A stretch of DNA of 32,980 nt from Pseudomonadota bacterium (GCA_021794595.1 JAJYQN010000142.1:1-32980); one strand, 5' to 3'. Shown: positions 6,429 to 15,778, counted from the first letter of the stretch. Notes: a model not told the origin generated them from the sequence alone. Numbers and translations: made by a program.

Positions 6429-6800
6429 CGGGTCATACTGGCCTACACAGAAGACACCGTGTGGCGAAACCGGGCGGAGTTTCCCGTGGGCAGGGAGGCC
6501 ATACGGGCCTTTCTCCAACGAAAGTGGGCGCGGGAGCTTCAGTATCGTCTAATCAAAGAGCTTTGGGATTTTCAGGGACACCGGCTCGCCGTACGGTTTG
6601 CCTATGAGTGGCATGACGATTCCGGGCACTGGTACCGCAGCTATGGGAATGAACTTTGGGAATTCAACGAGCTGGGCTTGATGACTCGACGCCTTGCCAG
6701 CATCAACGACCTGCCTATCCCCGCTTCCGAGCGAAAATATCATTGGCCTTTAGGCCGCCGACCTGACGATCATCCTGGTTTGGCTGCGCTTGAGCTCTAG
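6429..6800 (+). pseudogene. 3' fragment of DUF1348 (NTF2/SnoaL-like) gene
   Basis: The frame reads [20 protein letters not shown], then [60 protein letters not shown] and [18 protein letters not shown] to a TAG. This is a near-complete DUF1348 C-terminal part. No in-frame start is available: the ATG at 6415 is out of frame. The N-terminal 40 residues are at 2397-2523, on the far side of the insertion. The two halves overlap slightly in homology (RALALT on the left, RVILAYT on the right), so a clean insertion alone does not explain the join. Confidence 0.88.
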
Positions 6801-6860
6801 CGCCTCCCGCGTTCATAGGATCCCGCCATATCCGCGGGCGCCCCGACCGAACCCGAAGAA

Positions 6861-7412
6861 CTAGGCGTCCAAGGGCCCGGGCAAGCGGAGCAAATCCGTC
6901 ACTCCAGGATCGATGCCACACTGGCTCAGGAGCGTTGTGATCTGCCCGCGATGGTGTGTCTGGTGGTTAAAAAAGTGGGCGACGACCAGCGAAAACGGAT
7001 AGCTATGTAGCTCGGGGCTCGTGATGCCCTTGAAGCTCAAGGGACGCGCGACATCACGGGCATCAAGTGCTGTTGCCCACTCTATGATGCGCTGGTCATC
7101 TTACATTCGCTCTCTCCGCAACTCCGCGAAATCCCCGTAAAGCTCCTCGTCAAGCGACTTAAATGTCGCGGGCTTGCCCCGGAAACGGGCCATCCAGCTG
7201 CGGTCGGCCAACAGAATATGGTTCAAGGTCCCGTGAATCGAACGAAAGAAGGCGCCAACATCACTTTTTCGCGCCTCATCTGTGAGGGTCGCGCAAGTCT
7301 CATAGAGACGCTCATTCATCCACACATTATAACGGGCCATGATTTGCGCATAGGCGATCACCCAAGCTGGGTCTTTTGCATGGATTTCGTTATTGTTCGA
7401 TTTATTACCCAT
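6861..7412 (-). pseudogene. DinB-family protein gene with in-frame premature stop
   Basis: From ATG 7412 (MGNKSNNNEIHAKDPAWVIA) the frame shows DinB-family features: YNVWMNERLYETC, then HGTLNHILLADRSW. It reaches a TAA at codon 104 (7101-7103) right after ELRRERM. The same frame then resumes with DDQRIIEWATALDARDVARP, LSFKGITSPELHSYPFSLVV and AHFFNHQTHHRGQITTLLSQ, ending at a TAG at 6861. DinB proteins are four-helix metal-binding hydrolase-like enzymes with a His triad; the first His lies before the stop and the other two after it. Only one base change is needed to close the frame, so this is a recent mutation or a sequencing error. GGGGGTGG before the ATG may be the ribosome site. Confidence 0.85.
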
Positions 7413-7629
7413 GTCTTCCACCCCCCCGGTAGTGATTGGTTGCACGCCTTCTCGCCGGGCTCGGCTAGCGCGCGCTTGACTTAAAACAAAGACCCAAAAG
7501 GGCCTTATGGCTAAAATCGAACGAGAAAACGGCGCGCATGGATCGCCGATCCGAGATCGCTCAAAGCCCACTGTGGCCGAATAAGACCGCTCACGCCCAC
7601 CACAAGAGACAAGGGAAACATCATACATT

Positions 7630-8667
7630 ATGAACCCCGCCCCCTCCCCCCAAACGCACGGCGATATCCCCTACACTATTCTTACGGCGCCTGAAAACCT
7701 GGATCCCAGCGCGCCCCGCCGCTATCCCTGGGCCTGGCAAAAATATCTCGATGCCTGCGCGAACCACTGGATGCCGCAAGAGATCAACATGGAACGTGAT
7801 ATCGCACTCTGGAAACGCCATGACGGGCTTTCCGAAGACGAGCGGCGTATCGTCAAACGCAATCTGGGGTTCTTTACGACAGCAGATTCGCTCGCCGCCA
7901 ACAATATCGTCCTCGGAACCTACCGCCAGATCCGGGCGCCTGAGTGCCGCCAGTACCTGGTGCGCCAAGCCTTCGAGGAGGCCATCCACACACACTCCTA
8001 TCAATATATCGTCGAATCTCTAGGGCTCGACGAAGGCGAGATCTTTAACGCCTATCGCGAGGTCCCGTCGATACGGGACAAGGATGTTTTTCTTTTGCCT
8101 TACATCGAAATTCTGGCCGCACCGAGATTTTGCACCGGAACGCGGGAGGCAGACAGCGCCCTCCTCCGATCGCTGATCGTGTTTGCAGCCATTATGGAGG
8201 GTCTCTTTTTCTACGTAGGATTCGCCCAGATCCTGGCGCTGGGCCGACAAAATAAAATGGTAGGGGCCTCCGAGCAGTACCAGTACATACTCCGCGATGA
8301 GTCCATGCACTGTAACTTCGGCATTGATCTCATCAATCAGATCAAGATCGAGAATCCGCACCTTTGGACGCCGGACTTTCAAAGTGAGATATCGGGCCTT
8401 ATCCATACCGCCGTGGGTCTTGAGTGCGACTACGCCTCAGACACCATGCCGCGAGGGGTCCTTGGCCTCAACGCAAACCAAATGCACCGCTACGTAACCT
8501 ACATAGCCAATAGACGATGCCAACAGCTCGGTTTACCAGAAGTCGAGAGAGGTGTGGCAAACCCGTTCCCCTGGATGAGCGAAATGCTGGACCTTAAAAA
8601 GGAGAAGAATTTCTTTGAGACCCGGGTGACGGAATACCAAACGGGCGGCGCTTTGCGGTGGGACTAG
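7630..8667 (+). CDS. nrdB: Class I ribonucleotide reductase beta subunit NrdB
   Basis: 345 residues. Di-iron ligands and the radical Tyr can be placed by comparison with E. coli NrdB: D86 (TTADSLAAN), E117 and H120 ([10 protein letters not shown]), E190 (IMEGLFF), and E224 and H227 (RDESMH). Y124 stands where the stable tyrosyl radical forms, indicating a Tyr-radical class Ia-like enzyme rather than the Phe-containing class Ic. The C-terminal tail ([12 protein letters not shown]) is the segment that docks to NrdA. It supplies deoxyribonucleotides in the cytosol. Oddly nrdA is not next to it; upstream is the broken DinB gene and downstream is tag on the other strand. The ATG is the first good start; a purine-rich AAGGGA lies somewhat far upstream. 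Confidence 0.95.
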   Translation: MNPAPSPQTHGDIPYTILTAPENLDPSAPRRYPWAWQKYLDACANHWMPQEINMERDIALWKRHDGLSEDERRIVKRNLGFFTTADSLAANNIVLGTYRQIRAPECRQYLVRQAFEEAIHTHSYQYIVESLGLDEGEIFNAYREVPSIRDKDVFLLPYIEILAAPRFCTGTREADSALLRSLIVFAAIMEGLFFYVGFAQILALGRQNKMVGASEQYQYILRDESMHCNFGIDLINQIKIENPHLWTPDFQSEISGLIHTAVGLECDYASDTMPRGVLGLNANQMHRYVTYIANRRCQQLGLPEVERGVANPFPWMSEMLDLKKEKNFFETRVTEYQTGGALRWD

Positions 8668-8875
8668 GGCTTGGGCCGTCGGTTGACGCTCGCTGCAAAA
8701 GCCGCAGCTCCTGAGTCTCCGCGGCCCCATGGTGGCTTTTCGTCATAGACGATGCGGGTACTGGGCCAGGCACTTTGGGAAATGCCCTTTTCTTATTCCC
8801 GCTTCTTATTAAGGGACGCGATACGCGATTTTTTGGAGGGACAGGGCGCCCTTGTCGGCAAAAATTGAGGCACGG

Positions 8876-9487
8876 TCAGCGGCCCGGTCTCTTAAAACCG
8901 TCGCGAGCGAGTTCGGCCTTTCCTCGGATCACACAATCTCGGGCGTGATCGTTAACCAAACCCATAGCCTGCATAAAGGCATAGGCCGTGGTCGGACCTA
9001 TGAATTGCCAACCCCGCTTTTTCAAGTCCTTAGCCAGGGCCCGAGACTCGGGCGAGATCGAGGCGGTCAGCGCATTGTGATGGCGTGTCGCGGTCGGCTC
9101 GTATTGCCAGAGGTAAGCGGCGAGCGACCCTTCCTGCCCAACAAGATCCTGGGCCTTGCGCGCATTGTTGACGACCGCCTCGATCTTGCCTCGGTGACGG
9201 ATGATCCCGGCATTTGCCAACAAACGGTTGACATCACGCGGGGTAAAACGCGCCACCCTATCGAAATCGAAGCCATGGAATGCCGCGCGGAAGTTGTCAC
9301 GCTTCGAAAGGATGGTGCGCCAACTTAGGCCGGACTGGAAGGCCTCTAAACTCAACTTCTCGAACAGACGCTGATCGTCGCTGACCGGGAATCCCCATTC
9401 GGTATCGTGATAGGCAATATACTCCGGCGTGGCGATACACCAAAAACAACGTATCTCGCGATCGGGATTCATCAAACTTGCACCCAT
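8876..9487 (-). CDS. tag: DNA-3-methyladenine glycosylase I
   Basis: 203 residues. The start region RCFWCIATPEYIAYHDTEWG is the Tag signature, with the zinc-site cysteine and histidine at the N-terminus and the matching pair in LVNDHARDCV near the C-terminus. Middle blocks FEKLSLEAFQSGLSWRTILS and FIGPTTAYAFMQAMGLVNDH are also family-typical. Tag removes 3-methyladenine from alkylated DNA. The gene converges with nrdB. ATG 9487 (MGASLMNPD) has a GGGGAG close upstream; ATG 9472 is an alternative. Length is typical and no lesions are seen. Confidence 0.95.
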   Translation of the reverse strand: MGASLMNPDREIRCFWCIATPEYIAYHDTEWGFPVSDDQRLFEKLSLEAFQSGLSWRTILSKRDNFRAAFHGFDFDRVARFTPRDVNRLLANAGIIRHRGKIEAVVNNARKAQDLVGQEGSLAAYLWQYEPTATRHHNALTASISPESRALAKDLKKRGWQFIGPTTAYAFMQAMGLVNDHARDCVIRGKAELARDGFKRPGR

Positions 9488-9613
9488 GCGCTCCCCGGAT
9501 CTTTCGCTAGGTCAATCGTTTGCGCGAGACCCTCCCTCGAGAGAGGGCCGTGTGGCGTCCCGATCTTAGCGTACGATTCGTCCCCCTGAAAAGCCCCTTG
9601 GATAGCCCAGTCT

Positions 9614-9631
9614 CCCCGCCAAACATCGGGG
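9614..9631. terminator. Hairpin downstream of cusA, possible transcript end
   Basis: CCCCG and CGGGG form a 5-bp stem around CCAAACAT, about 60 bases past the cusA stop. There is no clear T-run, so termination here is only a possibility. No gene is seen in the gap 9488-9685. Confidence 0.3.
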
Positions 9632-9685
9632 AAAAGGGGACCTAGGCCGCCATCCGCCCCTGTCCCCGACCCAAGCTCGCCTAGG

Positions 9686-12600
9686 TCAAGGCTTCTTGCC
9701 TATACGTCGCCCGCGCCAGGCACCATACACGATGGGCAGGACAACAAGGCTGAGGAGCGGAGCTGTTATCATGGCGCCTAGGAATGGGGCGGCGATGCGT
9801 TTCATCACATCGGAGCCTGCGGCATGACTTACAAAAATCGGGAGCAAGCCGCATACCACGACGGTGGCCGTCATCATGATCGGTCGAAGCCTTCGAGTCG
9901 TGCCTGCGAACACGGCCTGGCTCAGTTTCGCAGGATCTGTAAGAGAACCCGCGACCTCATGTTCCCTTATCGCTTGATTGATGTAGATTAAAAGCACAAC
10001 GCCGAACTCCGTGACGACACCGGCTGCGGCAATGAAACCGACGGCCACGGCCAAAGACATCTTGTAACCCAAGAGATAAACAAGCCAGATGCCTCCGACC
10101 AGCCCCAGTGGTAAGGTCAAAAGAATCACACAAGCCTCGGCCATGCCGTCAAAGGCCATGACCAGCAAGACGAAGATAACGCCAATGACAACAGGCACGA
10201 GGCGCGCCAGCTCGGCGGCCGTGCGTCGATAAAAACGGTAATCCCCGGACCAGCGGATCGTATACCCTTGAGGAAGGGTCACATGAGCCGCCACCGCCCG
10301 TTTGGCGCGCGCCACATAGCGTCCTAGGGACACACCATGGGTCGAGGCCGAGACGACATCATACATCTGAGACCCCTGGGTATCGATCTCGGTTGGGCCA
10401 TCGCGGCGGATAATACGGGCCACTGCGTCAAGCGGGATGAGGCCACCGGTGGCCGTCACAAGCGGCAGGTGCTTCAGTGCCGCCACCGATTGGCGATCGG
10501 CACGTGGATAGCGCAACACGATGGGATAACGCGCGTAACCATGGATGGTCGTGCCCACCTTCGTGCCAGCTATGGCCGTATGCACTAGGGCGCCAATGCC
10601 GCGCACGGTGAGGCCGTAGCGCGCGGCTTCATTGCGTTCTATACGCACGGACACATAACGTCCATCGTCGATACGATCCGCGTAAGCCGAAATCGTACCT
10701 GGGAGGTGAGCTAGAACATTTTGGATCTTGATCGCGACCTTTTGGATACCCGCAAGATGGGGACCAAAGACCTTCACTCCGACCGGCGTGCGAATACCAG
10801 TCGACAGCATATCGACGCGCGCGGCTATAGGCATCGTCCAATCGTTGGCAAGGGCCGGAGTCGTCAAGGCCCGATTCAACTCTGTCCGCAGGCGGCCAAC
10901 CGTCACGCCTTTAGGCCACGCGGAGCGGGGCTTCAGGCGCACGATAGTCTCAAACATCGAGAGCGGGGCGGGATCGGTCGAGGTGTCGGCGCGCCCGGCC
11001 TTACCAAAAACCTCGCGCACCTCCGGAAAGCTTTTGATGATGCGATCCGTTCTCTGAAGAAGGGCTGCGGCCTCGCCTACGGACACATTCGGGTCGACTG
11101 TGATCGGCATGTACATAAGGTCGCCCTCGTAGAGGGGCGGCATAAATTCGCTTCCGATGTGCAGTACGGGCCACAGGGCGGTCGCGACTACGACAAGGGC
11201 CAGCGCTACGGTCAAGATCCGGTGCCTGAGGGCCCCGGCGAGCAGGGGTTCGAACAGGCGATGGAGCAAACGGTTGAGAGGATTGTGATTCTCCGCCGGT
11301 ATCGGTCCGCGAATCAGATAGCCCATCAAGACCGGCACCAGAGTGATTGATAAAAGGGCCGCAACACCCATGGCGTAGGACTTCGTGAAGGCCAAAGGCC
11401 GAAACAAACGGCCCTGCTCACCGTGAAGAGCGAAGATCGGGGTAAAGGAGACGGCAATAACAAGGAGCGAGAAGAATAAGGCCGGGCCAACCTCGCGGGC
11501 CGCAGCACCCACCGCCGCCCAAATCTCCCGATCCGGTTCGCATTCCCTGAGTTTGTGGGTGTTCTCGATCATAACAATGGCGCCGTCCACCATCGCCCCG
11601 ATCGCAATCGCGATCCCCGACAAGGACATGATGTTGGCATTCAGGCCTTGCGCCGCCATGATACCGAAGGCCGCCAGAATTCCCACCGGCAAAACCGCGA
11701 TGGCGACGAGCGCCGATCGCAATCGCGACAGAAAGAGAAGGCACACCAACGCAACGATGAGAGATTCCTCCAAAAGCTTGGCGCGCAAAGTCGCGAGCGT
11801 GCGCGCAATAAGCCGCGCCCGATTATAGGTAGTGACGATGCGCACTCCGGATGGGAGGGTCGGGGCGAGCTGCTTAAGGCGCGCCTGCACCTCTTTTATG
11901 ACCTGTAAGGCATTGGCGCCGGTCCGGGCGATGACGATGCCGCCGACCACCTGCCCTCGCCCGTCAAGGTCCGCAAGCCCATAGCGCAGCCCAGGCCCCC
12001 TGTGTACACGGGCGACCGCTCCGACATCGAGCGCCACACCGCTTTTGTTCACGGAAAGAGGCGCCAGGCGCAAGGCTTGCAAGGAGTGAACGTAGCCGCG
12101 AGTCCCGGTCTGCACGAAACTTGCGAGCCCGTGATCGCCATCGATCACACCGGCCCCGGCCTGGCCATTGGCGGCCGTGAGAGCAGCCAAGAGAGGAGTC
12201 AAGGTCAGGTGATGCGCCCACAAGGCCTCGGGGTTCACGTCCACATCGTAATCGCGCGTCATGCCCCCCACTGTAGCGACGCTGGCGACCCCGGGTAGTT
12301 GTTCGAGCTGGTAGCGTAAAAACCAGTTCTGAAGGGTGGTAAGACGGCCGAGGCCCGGTCCACCCTTGTCGATCAACGCATACTCGTAGACCCAACCGAG
12401 ACCCGTGGCCGGCGCGCCGAGCGTGGGTACGACCTGCGGCGGCAATTCGTGGCGAACCTGGCCCAGATACTGCTGAACCAGATTACGGGCCTCATAGGGA
12501 TTGGTTCCGGCATGGAAAATCACGTAGATCAGCGACTCGCCGAACATGGAATAGGCACGGACGGTACGCGTTTTTGGGACCTCGAGGAGAGCCGTAGTCA

Positions 12601-12805
12601 GCGGATAGGTCACCTGCTTTTGAATCACCTCGGGGGAGCGGCCGGGGTCGTCGGCGCGTACTATGACCTGCACATTCGAGAGGTTCGGCAAGGCATCCAC
12701 CGGCATGCGCATAAACGACCAGAGCCCCCATGCGATCAAAAGACCGCCAGCGGTAAGGACCGTCTTTCTGTGGGCGAGCGACCAATCGATAATTCGGTTA
12801 ATCAT
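9686..12805 (-). CDS. cusA: Heavy-metal RND efflux pump CusA (Cu+/Ag+ type)
   Basis: 1039 residues, the size of E. coli CusA (1047). The inner-membrane RND permease exports metal with proton uptake. The TM4 proton residue lies in AIGAMVDGAIVMIENTHK. The three methionines of the CusA copper/silver site have counterparts in GDLMYMPIT, APLSMFETI and RVDMLSTGI, which favours Cu+/Ag+ over Zn/Co/Cd. The tail AGSDVMKRIAAPFLGAMITA is also Cus-like. ATG 12805 is chosen because it overlaps the cusB stop by eight bases (ATGATTAA) and starts with the usual MINRIIDWSLAHR; the longer frame to 12862 lies within cusB. It is the last gene of the cus operon. No frameshift or missing domain seen. Confidence 0.95.
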   Translation of the reverse strand: MINRIIDWSLAHRKTVLTAGGLLIAWGLWSFMRMPVDALPNLSNVQVIVRADDPGRSPEVIQKQVTYPLTTALLEVPKTRTVRAYSMFGESLIYVIFHAGTNPYEARNLVQQYLGQVRHELPPQVVPTLGAPATGLGWVYEYALIDKGGPGLGRLTTLQNWFLRYQLEQLPGVASVATVGGMTRDYDVDVNPEALWAHHLTLTPLLAALTAANGQAGAGVIDGDHGLASFVQTGTRGYVHSLQALRLAPLSVNKSGVALDVGAVARVHRGPGLRYGLADLDGRGQVVGGIVIARTGANALQVIKEVQARLKQLAPTLPSGVRIVTTYNRARLIARTLATLRAKLLEESLIVALVCLLFLSRLRSALVAIAVLPVGILAAFGIMAAQGLNANIMSLSGIAIAIGAMVDGAIVMIENTHKLRECEPDREIWAAVGAAAREVGPALFFSLLVIAVSFTPIFALHGEQGRLFRPLAFTKSYAMGVAALLSITLVPVLMGYLIRGPIPAENHNPLNRLLHRLFEPLLAGALRHRILTVALALVVVATALWPVLHIGSEFMPPLYEGDLMYMPITVDPNVSVGEAAALLQRTDRIIKSFPEVREVFGKAGRADTSTDPAPLSMFETIVRLKPRSAWPKGVTVGRLRTELNRALTTPALANDWTMPIAARVDMLSTGIRTPVGVKVFGPHLAGIQKVAIKIQNVLAHLPGTISAYADRIDDGRYVSVRIERNEAARYGLTVRGIGALVHTAIAGTKVGTTIHGYARYPIVLRYPRADRQSVAALKHLPLVTATGGLIPLDAVARIIRRDGPTEIDTQGSQMYDVVSASTHGVSLGRYVARAKRAVAAHVTLPQGYTIRWSGDYRFYRRTAAELARLVPVVIGVIFVLLVMAFDGMAEACVILLTLPLGLVGGIWLVYLLGYKMSLAVAVGFIAAAGVVTEFGVVLLIYINQAIREHEVAGSLTDPAKLSQAVFAGTTRRLRPIMMTATVVVCGLLPIFVSHAAGSDVMKRIAAPFLGAMITAPLLSLVVLPIVYGAWRGRRIGKKP

Positions 12806-14030
12806 GGCGACCGCCCAGACCCGCAAGGCGGGCGGAGAATCCGTGGATATGGGAATCGGCATCGAGCAAGAAGAGGCCGTGCACGACCACGCGCGCGCCT
12901 TTCTTAAGTCCCCTTCTGACGATCACTGTCCGGCCACTCGCGGGCCCAAGCGCTACCGTCTGCAAACGGAAATGACCGCCGCCCGTGGCCACAAAGACAT
13001 AGGCTATACCGGTCCCCGTATGGAGAACGGCCGAACGCGGAATCGTAAGCGCCGGGGCGTGGGTATGGGTCTCTATGCGCGCGCGGACATAGAGGCCGGG
13101 ACGTAGCCACCCGCTTGGGTCCGAAAGGGTTGTGCGCACGGTCAATGTCCTATCTTGCGCATCAAGGGCGGGATAGATGTAACGGACAAGACCGCGAGAG
13201 ACTTGGCCATTCCCGGCCCGGACGACGACTCTATCCCCCACCCGCACAAGAGCGGCCGCGGACGGAGGGAGGGCTAGACGAACCCATACCGGCGAGCGCG
13301 GGGCGATGGTGAGAATGGCGGTCTTCGGTGTGACATAGTGACCAGACACAGCGCCTATTGCGACGACCACACCGCTTGCCGGCGCATAGAGAGGAAGCGT
13401 AAGCGGGACATGGCCGGCGCGCGCGAGGGCCTTTTGACCGCGCGGGCCGAGACCGAGACGGGCAAGACGCATCGCCACTGCCTGCAGCAATTGCGGCCCG
13501 GCATGAATGTGCTTCAACATAAGATAATCGCTTTCCGCGGCGCGTAGAGCCGGGGCATAGAGTTCACCTATAAGCTCCCCCCGGCGCACGCGGTCTCCAA
13601 CGGTATCGGGGCCGAGGCTCTTCAGCCAACCGTCGAGACGGGAACTCACGGCAACGATACGGTGGCGATCGACTGTGACGATACCCGGCGCATTATGCGT
13701 AGTCCCGGAAGTCGCCGGACTGACAATCACCGTGCGCACTCCATAGCTCTCGCGCAACCGAGGATCCACATGAAAGCTCATGGTTGCTTGAGCACTCTTG
13801 TGCGGTCGCGGGGCATACACAGGGAGGTAGGGCATGCCCATAGCGTCTTTCATGGGCACGGGCGAATGGATGGCCGGGTTCATCGCGCTGCGATAATACA
13901 AAATGCGCCGAACCGGAGCGGCGGAGGTGACAGGAGAAGACTGGCTGGCCTTTCTTGGGACAAGAAAGAGAGCCATCCCGCCTATCGCAAGCGCAGACAG
14001 GAACAGGGCTAACCAAAATTTAGTGCGCAT
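12798..14030 (-). CDS. cusB: CusB-type periplasmic adaptor (membrane fusion protein)
   Basis: 410 residues. An N-terminal signal/anchor (MRTKFWLALFLSALAIGGMA) is followed by a heavy-metal-binding segment ILYYRSAMNPAIHSPVPM-KDAMGMPYLPVY. This matches the Met-based Cu+ site of CusB; it is not the Cys type found in many other adaptors. The barrel-sandwich region has GIVTVDRHRIVAVSSRLDGW, and the C-terminal part GRTVIVRRGLKKGARVVVHG is typical. CusB links CusA to the outer-membrane channel and hands on metal. The start at 14030 has GGAG seven bases upstream and overlaps the outer-membrane gene stop by 11 bases, so the genes look coupled. Longer upstream frame extensions are not used. Confidence 0.93.
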   Translation of the reverse strand: MRTKFWLALFLSALAIGGMALFLVPRKASQSSPVTSAAPVRRILYYRSAMNPAIHSPVPMKDAMGMPYLPVYAPRPHKSAQATMSFHVDPRLRESYGVRTVIVSPATSGTTHNAPGIVTVDRHRIVAVSSRLDGWLKSLGPDTVGDRVRRGELIGELYAPALRAAESDYLMLKHIHAGPQLLQAVAMRLARLGLGPRGQKALARAGHVPLTLPLYAPASGVVVAIGAVSGHYVTPKTAILTIAPRSPVWVRLALPPSAAALVRVGDRVVVRAGNGQVSRGLVRYIYPALDAQDRTLTVRTTLSDPSGWLRPGLYVRARIETHTHAPALTIPRSAVLHTGTGIAYVFVATGGGHFRLQTVALGPASGRTVIVRRGLKKGARVVVHGLFLLDADSHIHGFSARLAGLGGRHD

Positions 14031-15288
14031 GGGCATTCTCCGTGTCGGTGCCGAGATAATCGAGGGTTGCAATCGCATCGGATCGCCTGCTCCTAAGCCG
14101 CCAGGCCGTAAGCTCCAGGGCACGTACAGATTGAGCGTAACGCAGGGTCTGTAAGAGAGAGACGCGACCGTTGGCAAAGGCCATGAGAGCGGCATTCAGG
14201 GCGGCTTGGGCCTCGGGCAAGCGCTCGGTTTTTAGCAACCGCAGGCGCGCATCGGCGCCTTTGTACTCCGCATAAGCCGCGTTGACCGCGGCCCGTAAGG
14301 CGAGCCGGGTCGCGTTCTCCCGATCGTGGGCGATGGCGAGATCGGCGGCACGGCGATCGATGCGTTGATCGGCGCGGCCGCCGGGAAAAATAGGGAGACT
14401 CACGCTTAGCTCCACAGAGAACTGGTTCGGGGAACGCGGCCCCCCCGGGTATTCGGGTGCTGTCCGAAAGCCATAGCTTGCGCCAATGGCGTAGTGGGGT
14501 AAGAGGTCCCGGCGGGCGGCGCGGAGGAAATACCGAGCGGCGCGAACCTTTTGGGTGCTAGCCCTAAAGGCCGGTACGCGCTCGATGTGCGCGAGGAGAA
14601 CGGCCGGGGGCGGGGGCTGTGGCAAACGCGGTGGCGTGGGGGCGATGCGAACACGGCGCAAGATCAGCAATTCCTGGAGCGTCGCCTTCGTGGTAGCGAG
14701 GATCGCTTTGAGCTTCAATATGGCATCGCCCACACCGGCCACCGCAGAGCGGGCCAGCAGGAGATGCGCTAGGCTTCCGTGGCCATTCTCGTAATTCAGG
14801 CGCGCACTGTGGGCGATCTCACGATAAAGGACGCGATTGCGGCGCAGGGCGCCTAGCGCTTGACGACCATAGTAATACGCACAGAAATTGCGCGTGAGGA
14901 CAGCAACGAGGCGTGCCCTAGCGTCGCCCAGATCGAACCGAGCGGCGTGGACCAAGGCCTTAAGACCTTGGCGCCTGAGACCCAATTTGCCGAACGGAGG
15001 AAACCTTTGGCTAATGCCCACAACGAAGGCCGACATGCTGTCATGAGCCAAGGCCGGATCGGTGACGTCGAGATTTTGCGGGCCAAAGCTCAGCGTAGGG
15101 TCGGGGAGCGCAGTCTTGTAACGAGCTTTAGCCTTGCGCGCCACGATCCTTTCGTGACCGGCCACAAGGCTGGGGGCCACCGCAAGGAGACGTGCTTGCG
15201 CTGCGGCCAGCGTGAGCGCTGGCCGCGCCTGGGCCAATAGCGGGAAGCTTGCGGCCACAAGGGCCATGATAAAACGAGTAGCAGACAT
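14020..15288 (-). CDS. TolC/CusC-type outer-membrane efflux channel
   Basis: 422 residues with a cleavable signal peptide (MSATRFIMALVAASFPLLAQ-A) and no lipobox, unlike E. coli CusC. Two outer-membrane-efflux-protein repeats follow, with helices such as ALRRNRVLYREIAHSARLNY and strand-like segments (QFSVELSVSLPIFPGGRADQ). It forms the trimeric exit duct for CusBA. ATG 15288 is preceded by GGAGG seven bases upstream; the longer frame to 15306 lacks such a site. It lies between the small secreted gene (63 bases upstream) and cusB (overlapping), in operon order C-B-A. Family firm; the symbol is left blank because it is not a lipoprotein CusC. Confidence 0.9.
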   Translation of the reverse strand: MSATRFIMALVAASFPLLAQARPALTLAAAQARLLAVAPSLVAGHERIVARKAKARYKTALPDPTLSFGPQNLDVTDPALAHDSMSAFVVGISQRFPPFGKLGLRRQGLKALVHAARFDLGDARARLVAVLTRNFCAYYYGRQALGALRRNRVLYREIAHSARLNYENGHGSLAHLLLARSAVAGVGDAILKLKAILATTKATLQELLILRRVRIAPTPPRLPQPPPPAVLLAHIERVPAFRASTQKVRAARYFLRAARRDLLPHYAIGASYGFRTAPEYPGGPRSPNQFSVELSVSLPIFPGGRADQRIDRRAADLAIAHDRENATRLALRAAVNAAYAEYKGADARLRLLKTERLPEAQAALNAALMAFANGRVSLLQTLRYAQSVRALELTAWRLRSRRSDAIATLDYLGTDTENAHAH

Positions 15289-15351
15289 TCCATTTCCTCC
15301 GGTCAAACACGACGCCCGCGCACAAGCGGGACCGTAAGGCCGAGGAAAGGC

Positions 15352-15723
15352 TTAAATCAGAAGACGGGAGAGACGCAGATAGAGAGGCGGACCGCGGGCG
15401 CCCGGGGGCAAGTAGGTAGCGCACCTCGTAGCCGACACCGAAGAGAGTGACACCCTCCTAACGGAGACCGTGACCGGGGGGAATAGCCGCGCGTGGACCG
15501 TGCGGGGGCCAAACCTGTGATGACACTGGAGATTGTGACAGGCGGCCATCCCGTGCCCGCCACCCCGAGACAGGTGACCGCTCACCAGAATAGCCGGCAT
15601 CATGCGGCAGGCCACCGTCATCTGGTGCCCGATACCCATCGCGGCGGCCTGCAATGGCCACAGCAAGACCAACGCCAACCAGGCGCTGATTAATAGGCGA
15701 ACAGAGAACACTGATGACCGCAC
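15352..15723 (-). CDS. Small secreted Met/His/Cys-rich protein heading the cus operon
   Basis: About 123 residues from GTG 15723, chosen because GGAG lies eight bases upstream; GTG 15732 is possible. A classic signal peptide (RLLISAWLALVLLWPLQAAA) ends near residue 28. The next 45 or so residues are rich in Met, His and Cys: MGIGHQMTVACRMMP, then GGGHGMAACHNLQCHHRFGP, with three cysteines and several HxxM or HH pairs. The C-terminus is basic and Pro/Leu-rich. It is the first gene after a good promoter and precedes the cusC-like gene, so a periplasmic copper/silver-binding or sensing part, perhaps in the manner of CusF, fits. It does not resemble CusF in sequence. Gene reality is supported by start, signal and context; function is inference. 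Confidence 0.6.
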   Translation of the reverse strand: MRSSVFSVRLLISAWLALVLLWPLQAAAMGIGHQMTVACRMMPAILVSGHLSRGGGHGMAACHNLQCHHRFGPRTVHARLFPPVTVSVRRVSLSSVSATRCATYLPPGARGPPLYLRLSRLLI

Positions 15724-15749
15724 GACACACACTCCGGCTTGTCAAGATC

Positions 15750-15778
15750 AGACTAAACGGTAGACGTGGCGCGGTCAA
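15750..15778 (-). promoter_or_regulatory. Promoter of the cus operon
   Basis: On the reverse strand TTGACC (15773-15778) is followed by a 17-base spacer and TAGTCT (15750-15755), with about 26 bases to the GTG start. The -35 matches sigma-70 consensus at five of six positions and the -10 at four. No CusR- or CueR-type dyad was recognised nearby. Confidence 0.5.

Noticed and set aside
6051..6800. 249-codon frame joining the istB end to the DUF1348 fragment
   Set aside because: Its first 120 or so codons are an out-of-frame reading of istB and the element end; only the part after 6429 is homologous, so it is not a fusion gene.
8800..8840. CGCGATACGCG followed by T-run as a terminator after nrdB
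   Set aside because: The stem is only four base pairs with a three-base loop; too weak to call.
10721..11350. 209-codon plus-strand frame inside cusA
   Set aside because: Antisense shadow of a well-conserved RND gene.
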